DNA from: Mycobacterium sp. Aquia_213
GTDB taxonomy: Bacteria > Actinomycetota > Actinomycetes > Mycobacteriales > Mycobacteriaceae
Assembly: GCF_026625985.1 (NCBI RefSeq)
Contig: NZ_CP113116.1
Location: forward strand, 1,984,001-2,048,000
DNA length: 64,000 bases
Reading direction: 5' to 3'
In this document: in pieces, positions 26,070-35,874 of the stretch
Position numbering within the stretch: the stretch's first letter is position 1
Layout: each line of letters begins with the position of its first letter
Position numbers and translations under genes: made by a program
Notes under the pieces: generated by a model
Told to the model about the DNA's origin: nothing
Seen by the model: the letters and a program-made list of their open reading frames with translations, nothing else
Databases searched by the model: none

Positions 26070-27094
26070 GACGGAAACTGTCAAGCATCATCGCGCGTGT
26101 CGCGCTCTTCACCGTGGTGTGCCTCGTCTTCACCTTTACGTTGGTTGCGGTGTTCGGGCAGCTGCGCTTTGAGGACCGCACCGACTACCAAGCGGTCTTC
26201 ACGAACATCTCCGGTCTGAAGTCCGGCAACTTCGTTCGCATCGCCGGGGTAGAGGTCGGCAAGGTCGGCGACCTCGAACTGCGTCACGACGGCACGGTCA
26301 CCGTGGGCTTCGCAATCGACAAGGGGATACGACTCACCGAGGGCACCAAGGCCGTGGTGCGATACGAAAACCTGATCGGTGACCGGTATCTCGCTCTCGA
26401 AGAGGCTCCTGGACCGCCGCGCCGGCTACCGCCGGGGTCGACGATTCCGCTGGCGCGCACATCGCCGGCCCTCGACATCGACGCACTCATCGGGGGCTTC
26501 CGACCGCTGTTCCGGGCGCTGGATCCCGATCAGGTCAACGCGCTCTCCGGTCAGCTGCTGCGAATCTTCCAGGGGCAGGGCGGCACACTCGCCTCCGTGC
26601 TGTCGCAGACCTCGATCCTGACCTCGACGCTGGCCGGGCGCAGCGAGTTGATCGGCGAGCTGATCACCAACCTGAACACCGTGCTGCATACCTTCGCCGC
26701 GCGGGACCACGAGTTCTCTGACGGCGTGGACAAGCTGGCCCAACTGGTGGAGGGCTTGGCGCAGCGCAAGGACGACATCTCCACCGGGCTGGCCTACATC
26801 AACGCGGCCGCCGGTTCGATCACGGATCTACTCGTCCAGTCTCGTCAGCCGATCAAGGACGTGGTGCACGAGACCGACCGCATGTCGGCACAGGTGCTTG
26901 CCGACCGCGAGTATGTCGACAAATTGCTCAAGGATCTGCCCGACATCTACCAGGTGCTGGCTCGTCAGGGCCTCAACGGCGACTACTTCGGTTTCTACTT
27001 CTGCGAAGTTCTGATGAAAGTCAACGGCAAAGGCGGCAACCCGATCTTCATCAAACTCTTGGGTCAGCCCAGCGGACGGTGCACGCCCCAATGA
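26066..27094 (+). CDS. Mce family protein MceB
   Basis: A 342-residue Mce subunit. A membrane anchor at about residues 11-33 (VALFTVVCLVFTFTLVAVFG) is followed by the MCE domain (YQAVFTNISGLKSGNFVRIAGVEVGKVGDLEL), then helical coils and a C-terminal Cys pair (YFCEVL, GRCTPQ), usual for MceB. ATGA overlap with mceA fixes the start at 26066. Confidence 0.94.
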   Translation: MRRKLSSIIARVALFTVVCLVFTFTLVAVFGQLRFEDRTDYQAVFTNISGLKSGNFVRIAGVEVGKVGDLELRHDGTVTVGFAIDKGIRLTEGTKAVVRYENLIGDRYLALEEAPGPPRRLPPGSTIPLARTSPALDIDALIGGFRPLFRALDPDQVNALSGQLLRIFQGQGGTLASVLSQTSILTSTLAGRSELIGELITNLNTVLHTFAARDHEFSDGVDKLAQLVEGLAQRKDDISTGLAYINAAAGSITDLLVQSRQPIKDVVHETDRMSAQVLADREYVDKLLKDLPDIYQVLARQGLNGDYFGFYFCEVLMKVNGKGGNPIFIKLLGQPSGRCTPQ

Positions 27095-28275
27095 AGCTGA
27101 AGCTGTCCAAGATCAAACCGCTCGGCCGTCGGAGCCCGTTCGCGCTGGGGTTGATGGGCACAATCCTGTTGACTTGCGTGACCATCGTCGCTTTTCAGTA
27201 CAACAAGCTGCCCTTCGTCAAGAACACGGACGACTACTCCGCCTATTTTTCCGAGGCGGGGGGCATCAAACCCGGTAGTACGGTGCGGGTTTCCGGGATG
27301 GGGGTCGGCAGGGTCTCCGACATCCGGTTGGAGGGCACCAAGGTTCGGGTCGGCTTCACCGTCCGCCAGGGCATCGAACTGGGGGACCGCACCGAGGCGG
27401 CGATCAAGACCGAAACGATCCTGGGCTCCAAGATGCTCGAGCTCACGCCGCGTGGGGAAGGGCGGCTCTCGGGCACTATTCCACTGTCCCGAACCCACTC
27501 GCCCTACGATCTTCCCGATGCACTGGGTGACCTGACGACCACCATCAGCGGCCTCGATACGGCCCAATTATCTTCGGCCCTAACGACGTTGGCGAACACA
27601 TTCAAGGAGACCCCACCGAACCTGCGGCCCGCGCTGGAAGGCGTGGCCCGGTTCTCGGACACTCTCAACGGCCGTGACGCGCAGCTGCGGAATCTGCTGG
27701 GCAATGCCAACAAGGTGTCGACGGTGCTGGGCAAGCGCAGTCAGCAGATCGCCGGACTGGTGGCGAATTCCAACGCGCTGTTGGCCGCACTGCTCGACGA
27801 ACGCGATTCGCTGGACGCCCTGATGAACAACCTCACCGCGGTATCGCACCAGATTTCCGCGCTGGTCGACGACAACAGAACCCAACTCAAGCCTGCACTC
27901 GACAAGCTCAACGGCGTGCTCGAAATCCTGGACAACCGCAAGGAAGACATCCAGAAGACACTGCCCAAGTTCAAGCGATATGCGATGTCGTTCGGCGAAT
28001 GCCTAGGTTCTGGGCCGTTTTTCAAGGCCTACGTGGCTAACCTGGTCCCCGGCCAGATCGGTGGGCCGGTCCTGGACGCGGACATGTACGACCGGTTCCT
28101 GGATCCCAACCAAAAGCTGCCCTCGGAGGCGGTCGACCCGCCGACGGGAACGCCACCCGTGCCGCCAGAGAACGCACCGGTCCCGCTTTGGTCGCAGCCG
28201 CCCTCACCGCCGCCCTCGACGCCGCCGATACGAACCATCCCGCCGCCCTCGCCTCACGAGTTCGACGGGCCATGA
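27091..28275 (+). CDS. Mce family protein MceC
   Basis: A 394-residue Mce subunit with an anchor at about residues 19-38, an MCE domain (YSAYFSEAGGIKPGSTVRVSGMGVGRVSDIRLEG), a long helical region and a Pro-rich C-terminal tail of roughly 60 residues (PPVPPENAPVPLW; PPSPPPSTPP), typical of MceC. The start overlaps the mceB stop (ATGA). Confidence 0.94.
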   Translation: MKLKLSKIKPLGRRSPFALGLMGTILLTCVTIVAFQYNKLPFVKNTDDYSAYFSEAGGIKPGSTVRVSGMGVGRVSDIRLEGTKVRVGFTVRQGIELGDRTEAAIKTETILGSKMLELTPRGEGRLSGTIPLSRTHSPYDLPDALGDLTTTISGLDTAQLSSALTTLANTFKETPPNLRPALEGVARFSDTLNGRDAQLRNLLGNANKVSTVLGKRSQQIAGLVANSNALLAALLDERDSLDALMNNLTAVSHQISALVDDNRTQLKPALDKLNGVLEILDNRKEDIQKTLPKFKRYAMSFGECLGSGPFFKAYVANLVPGQIGGPVLDADMYDRFLDPNQKLPSEAVDPPTGTPPVPPENAPVPLWSQPPSPPPSTPPIRTIPPPSPHEFDGP

Positions 28276-29639
28276 ACATGAGTCGAGATACCCTGCGCAA
28301 AGCAACAGCGATCAGCCTGGTGCTGACGCTGGCCGTGGCGTCGTTTCTAGTCGGCAAGAAGCTGTGGAAAGACGTCGAAAAGAACACCTACTCGGCGTAT
28401 TTCACGGAGGCCAACGGCCTGTTCGTCGGTGACGAGATTCGGATCCTCGGCGTCAAAGTCGGCGTCGTGGACAAGATCGAGCCGCAGCCCGCCAGCTCCA
28501 AGGTGACCTTCTCCGTGGAGAAGCAGTACGCGGTTCCTGCCGATGCCCGCGCCGCGATCCTCTCGCCGTCGCTGGTGACCTCGCGGGCAATTCAACTCGT
28601 TCCGGCGTACTCCGGCGGGCCGAAATTGAGCTCCGGCGCGTCGATCCCGCTGAGTCGCACCGCGGTGCCGGTCGAATGGGACGACTTCCGTAGGCAGCTC
28701 GAGAAGCTGACCGATGCGTTGCAGCCCACCAGCCCGGGCGGAGTGAACTCCGTCGGCGAGTTCGTCAACTCGGCCGCCGATAACCTGCGTGGCCAGGGAG
28801 ATACCGCTCGCGATACAGTAATCAAGCTGTCGCAAGCGATCTCGGCCCTCGGTGACCACGCCGACGACATCTTCAGCACGGTGCGCGATCTGCAGCTGCT
28901 GGTGTCGGCGCTGTACTCCAGCAGCGATCTGCTGGCCGCGTTCAATCAGAACCTGGCCAGTGTGACGACGGTGCTGACAAATAGCCCCAACGAAATCGGT
29001 AATGCGCTCAAGGCTCTCGACGGTGCGTTGGCAGACGTTCGCGACTTTCTCGCCGAGAACCGCGAGTCAATGGGCGTCACCTTCGACCGGCTCGGCTCGA
29101 TCACGACCGCGCTGAACGACAGCCGCGGTGACATCAAGCAGATCCTGCACATCGCCCCGACGGTGTTCCAGAACTTCCTGAACATCTACCAGCCTGCGCA
29201 GAGCGCGATGACCGGCATCATCGCATTGAACAACTTTGCCGATATCCCGCAATTCATCTGCAGCTCAATCGAAGCGGCGTCGCGTGCGCGGCTGGCCCGG
29301 GTCTCCAAGCTGTGCTTGCAGTACATCAACCCGATCATCAAGAACCGCGTCTACAACTACATACCCGCCGGGCTCAACCCCTTCGTCGGGACGCAGGCTC
29401 GGCCAAACGAGATCACTTACAGCGAGGACTGGCTCCGGCCCGGGTACACGCCGCCGGTAGCAGCCTCGCCACCGCCCGAGGCACCGCCACTACCCGGACC
29501 GCCGCCGCAGCTTCCTGGCCAGGCCGGGCTTGCCGATGAGCCGCAACCCGCCGAAGCGCCGGGACCGCCACCCGGCGCCGGGATGAGCTCGATCCAAGTG
29601 CTGCAGAACCTGATGCTTCCGACGGGACCATCGTCATGA
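28272..29639 (+). CDS. Mce family protein MceD
   Basis: A 455-residue Mce subunit: anchor at about residues 10-25, MCE domain (YSAYFTEANGLFVGDEIRILGVKVGVVDKIEPQ), helical region, conserved Cys (QFICSSI, KLCLQYI) and Pro-rich tail. Start at ATG 28272 (overlapping mceC) or ATG 28278, six bases further. Confidence 0.93.
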   Translation: MNMSRDTLRKATAISLVLTLAVASFLVGKKLWKDVEKNTYSAYFTEANGLFVGDEIRILGVKVGVVDKIEPQPASSKVTFSVEKQYAVPADARAAILSPSLVTSRAIQLVPAYSGGPKLSSGASIPLSRTAVPVEWDDFRRQLEKLTDALQPTSPGGVNSVGEFVNSAADNLRGQGDTARDTVIKLSQAISALGDHADDIFSTVRDLQLLVSALYSSSDLLAAFNQNLASVTTVLTNSPNEIGNALKALDGALADVRDFLAENRESMGVTFDRLGSITTALNDSRGDIKQILHIAPTVFQNFLNIYQPAQSAMTGIIALNNFADIPQFICSSIEAASRARLARVSKLCLQYINPIIKNRVYNYIPAGLNPFVGTQARPNEITYSEDWLRPGYTPPVAASPPPEAPPLPGPPPQLPGQAGLADEPQPAEAPGPPPGAGMSSIQVLQNLMLPTGPSS

Positions 29640-30757
29640 GACGCCTGATAGCCGCCGCGCTCGGTCTGGTCTGTGTCGCCGCGCTTTCGGCGTGCGGATG
29701 GCGCGGCCTGAATTCGTTCACCCTGCCCGGTACCTCCGGTGGCGGGCCGGGCGCCTACACAATTCAGGCACAGATGCCTGACGTCGTGACAATTCAGCAG
29801 AACACCCGGGTCCGGGTCGACGACGTCACCGTCGGCAACGTCACCAACATCGAGCTGCAGGATTGGCACGCACTGGTGACTATGCGCATCAACGGCGATG
29901 TCCGGTTGCCGGCCAATTCGACCGCCAAGCTGGGCCAGACCAGCCTGCTCGGTTCGATGCACATCGAGCTGACGCCGCCCAAGGATGAGCCGCCGGTGGG
30001 CCAACTCAAAAACGGATCGGTCATTCCGTTGAGCCGGGCCAGCTTGTACCCGAGCACCGAACAGACGTTGGCCTCGGTGTCAATCCTGCTCAACGGTGGG
30101 GGAATTGGGCAGCTGCAGGAAATCAACCAGGCCGTCGCCAAGGCGTTCGCGGGTCGTGAAGACGACATGCGCAGCCTGCTGACACAGCTGGATGTGTTCA
30201 TCGCCAAAACCAACGATCAGACCGATGACATCATTGCCGCCTCCGAGAATCTCAACGCGCTGGTCGGGCAGGTTGCCGGCAAAGACGCCGTCGTTGACAA
30301 GGCGCTGACGACGGTTCCCAAGGCGTTGGCTGTGTTGGCAGCAGAACGCACCAAGATCGCCGACACGATCGACCAGGTCGGCAAGTTCAGCGCGATCGCT
30401 GCTGACACCATTCACCAGAGCAGGGAATCTCTGGTCAATAATCTGCGCAACATCGCACCGGTGCTGCGGTCGCTGGCCGACGCCGGCCCATCGCTTACCA
30501 AAGGGCTCGACGGCTTGGCGACCTACCCGTGGCCGGCGTCCACAGTGCGGAACTGGTTCCGCGGCGACTACGCCAACCTGACCCTGGTGGTCGACTTGAC
30601 CCTGAGCCGCATCGATCAGGGAATCTTCACCGGCTCCCGATGGGAAGGAAACCTGACTCAACTCGAACTGCTGTGGGGGCGGACCATCGGCATGCAACCT
30701 AGCCCAGTCACCGGCGGGAACCCGCTGACCTACCCCTATCACTTCGGGGGATACTGA
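29636..30757 (+). CDS. Mce family lipoprotein MceE
   Basis: The lipoprotein subunit of the Mce complex. Of 373 residues, a signal peptide ends in the lipobox LSAC followed by GWRGLNSFTLPG, the sequence typical of MceE proteins. The MCE domain (YTIQAQMPDVVTIQQNTRVRVDDVTVGNVTNIEL) and helical coils follow. The ATGA overlap with mceD continues the coupled series. Confidence 0.95.
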   Translation: MRRLIAAALGLVCVAALSACGWRGLNSFTLPGTSGGGPGAYTIQAQMPDVVTIQQNTRVRVDDVTVGNVTNIELQDWHALVTMRINGDVRLPANSTAKLGQTSLLGSMHIELTPPKDEPPVGQLKNGSVIPLSRASLYPSTEQTLASVSILLNGGGIGQLQEINQAVAKAFAGREDDMRSLLTQLDVFIAKTNDQTDDIIAASENLNALVGQVAGKDAVVDKALTTVPKALAVLAAERTKIADTIDQVGKFSAIAADTIHQSRESLVNNLRNIAPVLRSLADAGPSLTKGLDGLATYPWPASTVRNWFRGDYANLTLVVDLTLSRIDQGIFTGSRWEGNLTQLELLWGRTIGMQPSPVTGGNPLTYPYHFGGY

Positions 30758-32227
30758 GTGCTCCGCCTCAATCGCAGGACCTGGATCCAGTTGGCCATCT
30801 TGACGCTGGTGACCGTAGTTTCCTGTGGCGCAATGGCATTCAACTTCATGAAGCTGCCCGCAACGCTGTTCGGGATCGGGGAGTACAACGTTACTGTCGA
30901 TCTGCCTCAATCGGGCGGGCTGTACCAGACCTCGGTGGTCACCTACCGCGGCACCGACGTGGGCCAGGTCAAGTCGGTCGAGGTCACCGCTACCGGAGTG
31001 CGCGCGGTGCTCGCCATGAGATCCGGGGTCAAGGTGCCTGCCAATGTTCAGGCTTCGGTACACAGTCGCTCGGCGATCGGTGAGCAATATATCGACCTGA
31101 CCCCACAGCAGGGCAAGGAAAACGAACAATCTCGGCCGCTGCGGGCCGGGGACGTCATTCCCCCGGGCCATGTCGATGTGCCCGTCGATATCGGCCGCCT
31201 GCTCGACATGACCAACCGTGCGCTGCAAGCGATTCCGCGAGACAACTTGCGCACGGTGATCGACGAGACCAATCGGGCGGTCGGCGGCCTCGGACCCGAG
31301 CTGTCGCGGATCGTCGACGGCTCAACGGCCTTGGCCATCGCTGGAGGCCAGACTATCGACCCGCTGGCCGCGTTGATCGACCAATCGCCTGCGGTGCTGA
31401 ACTCACAGGTGCAGACGTCGGAGTCGATCGCCACCTGGGCCAGTCGAACGTCGGCACTCATGGCGCAGTTCAAGGCGCAGGATGCGGCGGTGCGAGATCT
31501 GCTGACGCAAGGCACTTCCGGCATCGAAGAAAGTCGCGCATTGCTCGACCGGGTGTCGCCGGCCTTGCCGGTGTTGTTCGCCAACCTGGTCAGCCTCGGC
31601 GACATCGCCGTCGTCTACCGCCACGACATCGAACAACTGCTGGTGTTGCTCCCGCAGGGCATTGCGGCCATGGCAGCGATCGTCGTGCCGAGCTCGAACA
31701 CCAAGCAGGAGTATCGCGGCGCGCAGCTGGACTTCAACCTCAACATCAACCTGCCGCCGCCGTGCACGACGGGGTATCTGCCTCCGCAGCAGCGTCGCTC
31801 ACCGGCCAGCGTGGATGCTCCGGATCGTCCCGCGGCGGATCTGTTCTGCCGGGTGCCGCAGGACTCGGAGTTCAATGTCCGTGGCGTACGCAACATTCCG
31901 TGCGAGGCCAAGCCCTGGAAGCGGGCACCCACCATCGAGCTGTGCGAGAGCGACGAGGAGTACGTGCCGCTCAACGAGGGCTACAACTGGAAGGGCGACC
32001 CCAACGCCACCACCAGCGGCCAGGGTGTGCCGATGTACCCGCCGGGCCAGGATCCGCGGCTGCCACCCCCGCGGGGCACCGCGCCGTCGCCGTCGCCGCT
32101 TTCCGTGACTACCTACGACCCCGCCACCGGTGACTACATCGGTCCGGACGGAAAGCATTACACCGAGTCCGACTTGGCGCATCCGCGTGCCAAAAACTGG
32201 CAATCGCTTCTGGTTCCGCCAGCGTAG
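30758..32227 (+). CDS. Mce family protein MceF
   Basis: Last Mce subunit, 489 residues. An N-terminal anchor (about 10-30) precedes the MCE domain (YNVTVDLPQSGGLYQTSVVTYRGTDVGQVKSVEVTATG). A long helical region is followed by a C-terminal part with Cys residues (PPPCTTGYLPPQQRR; FCRVPQ; NIPCEAKPW; IELCES) and the Pro-rich, MceF-like end DYIGPDGKHYTESDL. GTG immediately follows the mceE stop. Confidence 0.94.
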   Translation: MLRLNRRTWIQLAILTLVTVVSCGAMAFNFMKLPATLFGIGEYNVTVDLPQSGGLYQTSVVTYRGTDVGQVKSVEVTATGVRAVLAMRSGVKVPANVQASVHSRSAIGEQYIDLTPQQGKENEQSRPLRAGDVIPPGHVDVPVDIGRLLDMTNRALQAIPRDNLRTVIDETNRAVGGLGPELSRIVDGSTALAIAGGQTIDPLAALIDQSPAVLNSQVQTSESIATWASRTSALMAQFKAQDAAVRDLLTQGTSGIEESRALLDRVSPALPVLFANLVSLGDIAVVYRHDIEQLLVLLPQGIAAMAAIVVPSSNTKQEYRGAQLDFNLNINLPPPCTTGYLPPQQRRSPASVDAPDRPAADLFCRVPQDSEFNVRGVRNIPCEAKPWKRAPTIELCESDEEYVPLNEGYNWKGDPNATTSGQGVPMYPPGQDPRLPPPRGTAPSPSPLSVTTYDPATGDYIGPDGKHYTESDLAHPRAKNWQSLLVPPA

Positions 32228-32242
32228 GAATGAAGGAGAAAC

Positions 32243-32971
32243 ATGGCCGACGAGCCTGATACCCCAGAGACCGAAAAGCTCACTGAGCCAACGGCCGCCG
32301 ACGTCGAGGACTACGACGCCGCTGCTGAAGACGACGCCGCTGAAGACGACGCCGCTGAAGTCGACGCCGCTGAAGTCGACGAAACCGCCGTCGACGAAAC
32401 CGCCGTCGACGAGGCCGACGAGGCCGACGAGAACACAAGCGAATCCGAAGGCCGGTTCGCCCGCTGGCGGCAGCGGGCCACCCGCCGGCGGCTTTCCCGC
32501 ACCGGAACGGCATTGGTTGCCAGCGCCGCGATCCTGGCGCTGCTGGCCGGATTGACTGGCTGGCTGGGATACACGGCGTACGGAAAGCGCCAAGCCCAAG
32601 CCCAGCGTGAGCAATTCCTCCAGGTCGCTCGCCAGGGTGCGGTGAACCTCACCACGATCAACTACACCCAGGTCGATGCGGACGTGCAGCGAATCCTCGA
32701 CCTGGCCACCGGGGCCTTCCGGGACGATTTTGAGCAGCGGGCCAAGCCGTTCATCGAGGTCGTCAAGGCGTCGCAGTCGAAATCGGAAGGCACGGTGACC
32801 GATGCGGGCCTCGAATCCCAGCGGGGCGACTCGGCTCAGGTCCTGGTGGCGGTCGCGGTGAAGTCGCAGACTGCCGGCGGCGAAGTAGCGCCACGGGAAT
32901 GGCGGATGCGCATTGAGGTCCGCTCGATCGGCGACGATGCCAAAGTGTCGAACGTGGTGTTCGTGCCATGA
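32243..32971 (+). CDS. Mce-associated membrane protein 1 (Mam)
   Basis: A 242-residue protein downstream of mceF that probably stabilises the Mce complex or the accessory permease. Its roughly 70-residue N-terminal tail is extremely acidic and repetitive (Asp/Glu/Ala), encoded by short tandem repeats. One membrane helix (about 90-112, TALVASAAILALLAGLTGWLGYTAYG) is followed by a compact extracytoplasmic domain of the Mam type. A ribosome site GAAGGAG precedes the ATG. It overlaps the next gene by four bases. Confidence 0.9.
   Translation: MADEPDTPETEKLTEPTAADVEDYDAAAEDDAAEDDAAEVDAAEVDETAVDETAVDEADEADENTSESEGRFARWRQRATRRRLSRTGTALVASAAILALLAGLTGWLGYTAYGKRQAQAQREQFLQVARQGAVNLTTINYTQVDADVQRILDLATGAFRDDFEQRAKPFIEVVKASQSKSEGTVTDAGLESQRGDSAQVLVAVAVKSQTAGGEVAPREWRMRIEVRSIGDDAKVSNVVFVP
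32325..32430 (+). repeat. Short tandem repeats in mam1
   Basis: Runs of near-identical 15-base units (GACGACGCCGCTGAA and GTCGACGCCGCTGAA), then two copies of a 15-base unit encoding DETAV, then GACGAGGCC units. All stay in frame and encode an acidic tail. The pattern is prone to length change. Confidence 0.8.
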
Positions 32972-33615
32972 CCACACTCAAGGACGAAACCGAGAAGACC
33001 GTGGCTACCAACTCAGCGGAAGAGGCTGAGCCACAAGAGGCGCAAGCCGAAGACACTGCGACACAAGACGAATCGGAAGCCGTCGAGATCGACGAGGCGT
33101 CCGACGACGAGCCCAAAACCAAGAAGGGCCCGATCCCATGGTCGCGGGTGCTCGCCTACGGTGTGTTGCCGGCGATCGCGCTGCTATTGGCGCTGGGGGC
33201 GGGCTACTTTCGATGGGTTGTCGGATCCACCGATGCGCTGGCATTGGCCGGCACCGAATCTGTCCGGGCGGCAAGCGAAGACGCGGCGGCCCTGCTGTCG
33301 TACCAGGCCGACACGGCGGACAAGGATCTCGGTGCGGCACGAGAGCGGCTGACCGGCGAGTTCAAGGACGCCTACACCGCGCTGATCCACGAGGTGGTGA
33401 TCCCGGGTGCGAAGGAAAAGCACATCTCGTCGGTAGCCAAAGTGACTGCGGCATCCTCGGTTTCGGCGTCCGCCAACCATGCGGTAGCCCTGCTGTACGT
33501 CAACCAGACGGTAACCATCGGCGACGGCGCTCCCACCGACACCCAGCCCGTCATCAAGGTGACGCTGGACAAGGTCAATGGCCGATGGCTGGTTTCGCGC
33601 TTCGACCCGGTGTGA
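32968..33615 (+). CDS. Mce-associated membrane protein 2 (Mam)
   Basis: A 215-residue partner of the preceding protein with the same plan: an acidic N-terminal tail of about 50 residues, one membrane helix (about 57-80, VLAYGVLPAIALLLALGAGYFRWVVG) and a C-terminal domain (VALLYVNQTVTIGDGAPT...NGRWLVSRFDPV) typical of Mce-associated proteins. ATGA overlap with mam1. Confidence 0.9.
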   Translation: MTTLKDETEKTVATNSAEEAEPQEAQAEDTATQDESEAVEIDEASDDEPKTKKGPIPWSRVLAYGVLPAIALLLALGAGYFRWVVGSTDALALAGTESVRAASEDAAALLSYQADTADKDLGAARERLTGEFKDAYTALIHEVVIPGAKEKHISSVAKVTAASSVSASANHAVALLYVNQTVTIGDGAPTDTQPVIKVTLDKVNGRWLVSRFDPV

Positions 33616-33629
33616 TTCGAGGAGAACAG

Positions 33630-34124
33630 ATGACGGTGTGGCTACGCAATCTGACCGTCCTCGTGCTGCTGCCGGTGGCGGGAGCATTGTCGGCCCCCGC
33701 CGCGCACGCCGACAATAAACGGCTCAACAGTGCTGTCGTCTCCGCCGTCTACACCCTCCAGCACCAGGTGGGCTGCACGAATGACGTCATCCGGAACAAT
33801 GCGCTGACGCTGGCCGCCCAATGGCACGCGGACGACATGATCAACAATCGAAACATCAACGACGACATCGGAACCGACGGGTCCACGCCGCAGGACCGCG
33901 CCAACGCGGCCGGCTTTCGCGGCAAAGCCGCCGAGACGGTGGCGATCAATCCGGCCATCGCGATCAGCAGCCTGGAACTGGTCAACCAGTGGTATTCCAA
34001 CCCCGCCGACATGGCGATCATTCGCGATTGCGCCAACAACAATATCGGCGTGTGGTCGGACAACAGCCTGGACCGCACCGTCGTGGTCGCCGTGTACGGT
34101 CAGCCGGCCCCGCCCACCCGATAG
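33630..34124 (+). CDS. Secreted CAP/SCP-like protein
   Basis: A 164-residue exported protein. The signal peptide is residues 1-26 (LTVLVLLPVAGALSAPAAHA) and a CAP-like domain follows (LNSAVVSAVYTLQHQVGCTNDVIRNNALTLAAQWHADDM; LVNQWYSNPADMAIIRDCANNNIGVWSDNSLDRTVVVAVYG). Two Cys could form a disulfide. GAGGAGAAC precedes ATG 33630, which decides the start. It lies 14 bases after mam2 and ends the mce operon; only six bases separate its stop from the convergent mez. Confidence 0.85.
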   Translation: MTVWLRNLTVLVLLPVAGALSAPAAHADNKRLNSAVVSAVYTLQHQVGCTNDVIRNNALTLAAQWHADDMINNRNINDDIGTDGSTPQDRANAAGFRGKAAETVAINPAIAISSLELVNQWYSNPADMAIIRDCANNNIGVWSDNSLDRTVVVAVYGQPAPPTR

Positions 34125-34130
34125 ACCCGA

Positions 34131-35777
34131 TCAGTCGTAGACCGGCGCCCACAGCGTGTCGGCCACGGCTTGCGCGACATCGTCATGGCTCGTCGTGGCT
34201 ACCCCATCGTCGGTCGCGGCGTGATAGACGGCCTCGGCGACCGCCATCGAGATCTCGCGCAGGTTCTGCACGTCCGGCAACAGGGAGTCTCCGGTCGCTT
34301 TCGGGCTTGCTTGCCGCACAATGGCTTTGGCCGCGGCTTGCAACATGCCCGCAGTGACTGTTTTGGCCCGGGCGACGATGGTGCCGAGACCGATTCCCGG
34401 GAAGGCCAGCGCGTTGTTGGCCTGGCCGATGATGTAGGTGGTCCCGTCGTGGGCGATCGGGGCGACGGGAGTGCCGGTGGTGATCAGCGCCTTCCCGTGC
34501 GACCAGGCGAGTATGTCGGCCGGCATGGCTTCCATGCGTGAGGTCGGGTTGGACAGCGGAAAGATCATTGGCCGCTCGTACGATGCGGTCATTGCCTCGA
34601 CGACTTCTTGGGTAAATGCGCCGAATACCGCCGAGGAGCCCAGCAGAATAGTGGGTGACGCGAGCTTGATCGCGTCCACCAAACCCACCCGCTCTCCGTC
34701 GGCCACACCCAGTCGATCGCGGTTTTTCGCGTACGGCACCTGGAAGTCGCGCAGGTCGTCCATGTCGTCGAACAACAAGCCCTGCTTGTCGATCGCCCAG
34801 ATCTGCGAGGTGGCCGCTTCGACGGTGGCACCGTCGGCGACCATCGCGTCACGTATTTGGTCCGCGACGCCGATCCCGGCGGTTCCGGCACCGAAGACGA
34901 TCGCTTTCTGGTCGCGTAGCGGGACGCCGGTGACATGACATCCGCCGTACACCGCGGCCACCACCACCGCGCCGGTTCCCTGGATGTCGTCGTTGAAGAT
35001 GCAGTAGTCATCGCCGTAGATCTGCAGGATCTTGCGCGCGTTGATCGGCCCGAAGTCCTCGAAATGCAGGATTGCGCGGGGAAACAGCCGGTGGGCGGTT
35101 TCGATGTAGCGCTTGACGAATGCGTCGTACTCCTCACCGCGACGCCGGGCATGGCGGTTGCCCAGGTAGTAGGGGTCCTGCAGCAGCTGTTCGTTGTCGG
35201 TGCCGACATCGAGTGATACCGCGATGCAGCGGCGAGGATCGATGCCGCCGCCGGCGGTGTAGAGCGCCAACTTGCCTACCGCGATCTGGATGCCGCCCAC
35301 CCCCCAGTCGCCGATGCCCAGGATGGCCTCGGCGTCCGTGCACACGATCAGGTCGACGTCATCGGGTCCCAGCCCGAACGTGTCGAAGGCTTCCTCGATC
35401 TCGTCGGGTTCGTCGACGCTCAGAAACAGCCCGCGCTGTCCGCGGTATTCGTCGGAGAAGCGTTGGATGGCCTCACCGACGGTCGGCGTGTAGACCACCG
35501 GCATGAGTTCGGGCAGATGGTCAGCCAGCACTTTGTAGTACAGCAGTTCGTGGCGGTAGTGCAGCTGCTCGAGAAGCAGATTGCGTCCTAAATCTGTTGC
35601 CAGACTTTGCAATTGGTGCCAAACTCGGTCGGCTTGTTGCTCAAGGGTAAGAACGGCCGACGGGAGTCGCCCGGTCAGTCCCAGCTGCAGTCGCTGCTCG
35701 TGGGTGAAGCCGACTCCGCGATTGAGGCTTGGCGAGGACATCGCGAGTGGGATCCGGGGGGTGTGGGCGTCGCCCAT
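34131..35777 (-). CDS. mez: NAD(P)-dependent malic enzyme
   Basis: Decarboxylates malate to pyruvate, linking the TCA cycle to gluconeogenesis and NAD(P)H supply. The 548-residue protein carries family motifs (YTPTVGEAIQRFSDEYRGQRGLFLS; EDFGPINARKILQIY; NDDIQGTGAVVVAA; VFGAGTAGIG for dinucleotide binding; PLSNPTSRMEA). ATG 35777 gives the same length as M. tuberculosis Mez (Rv2332). In that genome mez lies close to cysK-cysE; here the encapsulin and mce genes stand between. Confidence 0.96.
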   Translation of the reverse strand: MGDAHTPRIPLAMSSPSLNRGVGFTHEQRLQLGLTGRLPSAVLTLEQQADRVWHQLQSLATDLGRNLLLEQLHYRHELLYYKVLADHLPELMPVVYTPTVGEAIQRFSDEYRGQRGLFLSVDEPDEIEEAFDTFGLGPDDVDLIVCTDAEAILGIGDWGVGGIQIAVGKLALYTAGGGIDPRRCIAVSLDVGTDNEQLLQDPYYLGNRHARRRGEEYDAFVKRYIETAHRLFPRAILHFEDFGPINARKILQIYGDDYCIFNDDIQGTGAVVVAAVYGGCHVTGVPLRDQKAIVFGAGTAGIGVADQIRDAMVADGATVEAATSQIWAIDKQGLLFDDMDDLRDFQVPYAKNRDRLGVADGERVGLVDAIKLASPTILLGSSAVFGAFTQEVVEAMTASYERPMIFPLSNPTSRMEAMPADILAWSHGKALITTGTPVAPIAHDGTTYIIGQANNALAFPGIGLGTIVARAKTVTAGMLQAAAKAIVRQASPKATGDSLLPDVQNLREISMAVAEAVYHAATDDGVATTSHDDVAQAVADTLWAPVYD

Positions 35778-35874
35778 CACGCCCTCCGTCCAATGGCGTG
35801 GCGCATGCAGACACGGTAGCGCTGATCATGGTGAACGCATCCTGAAGACCGCTTAACGGGCCGATGCGCCCGTT

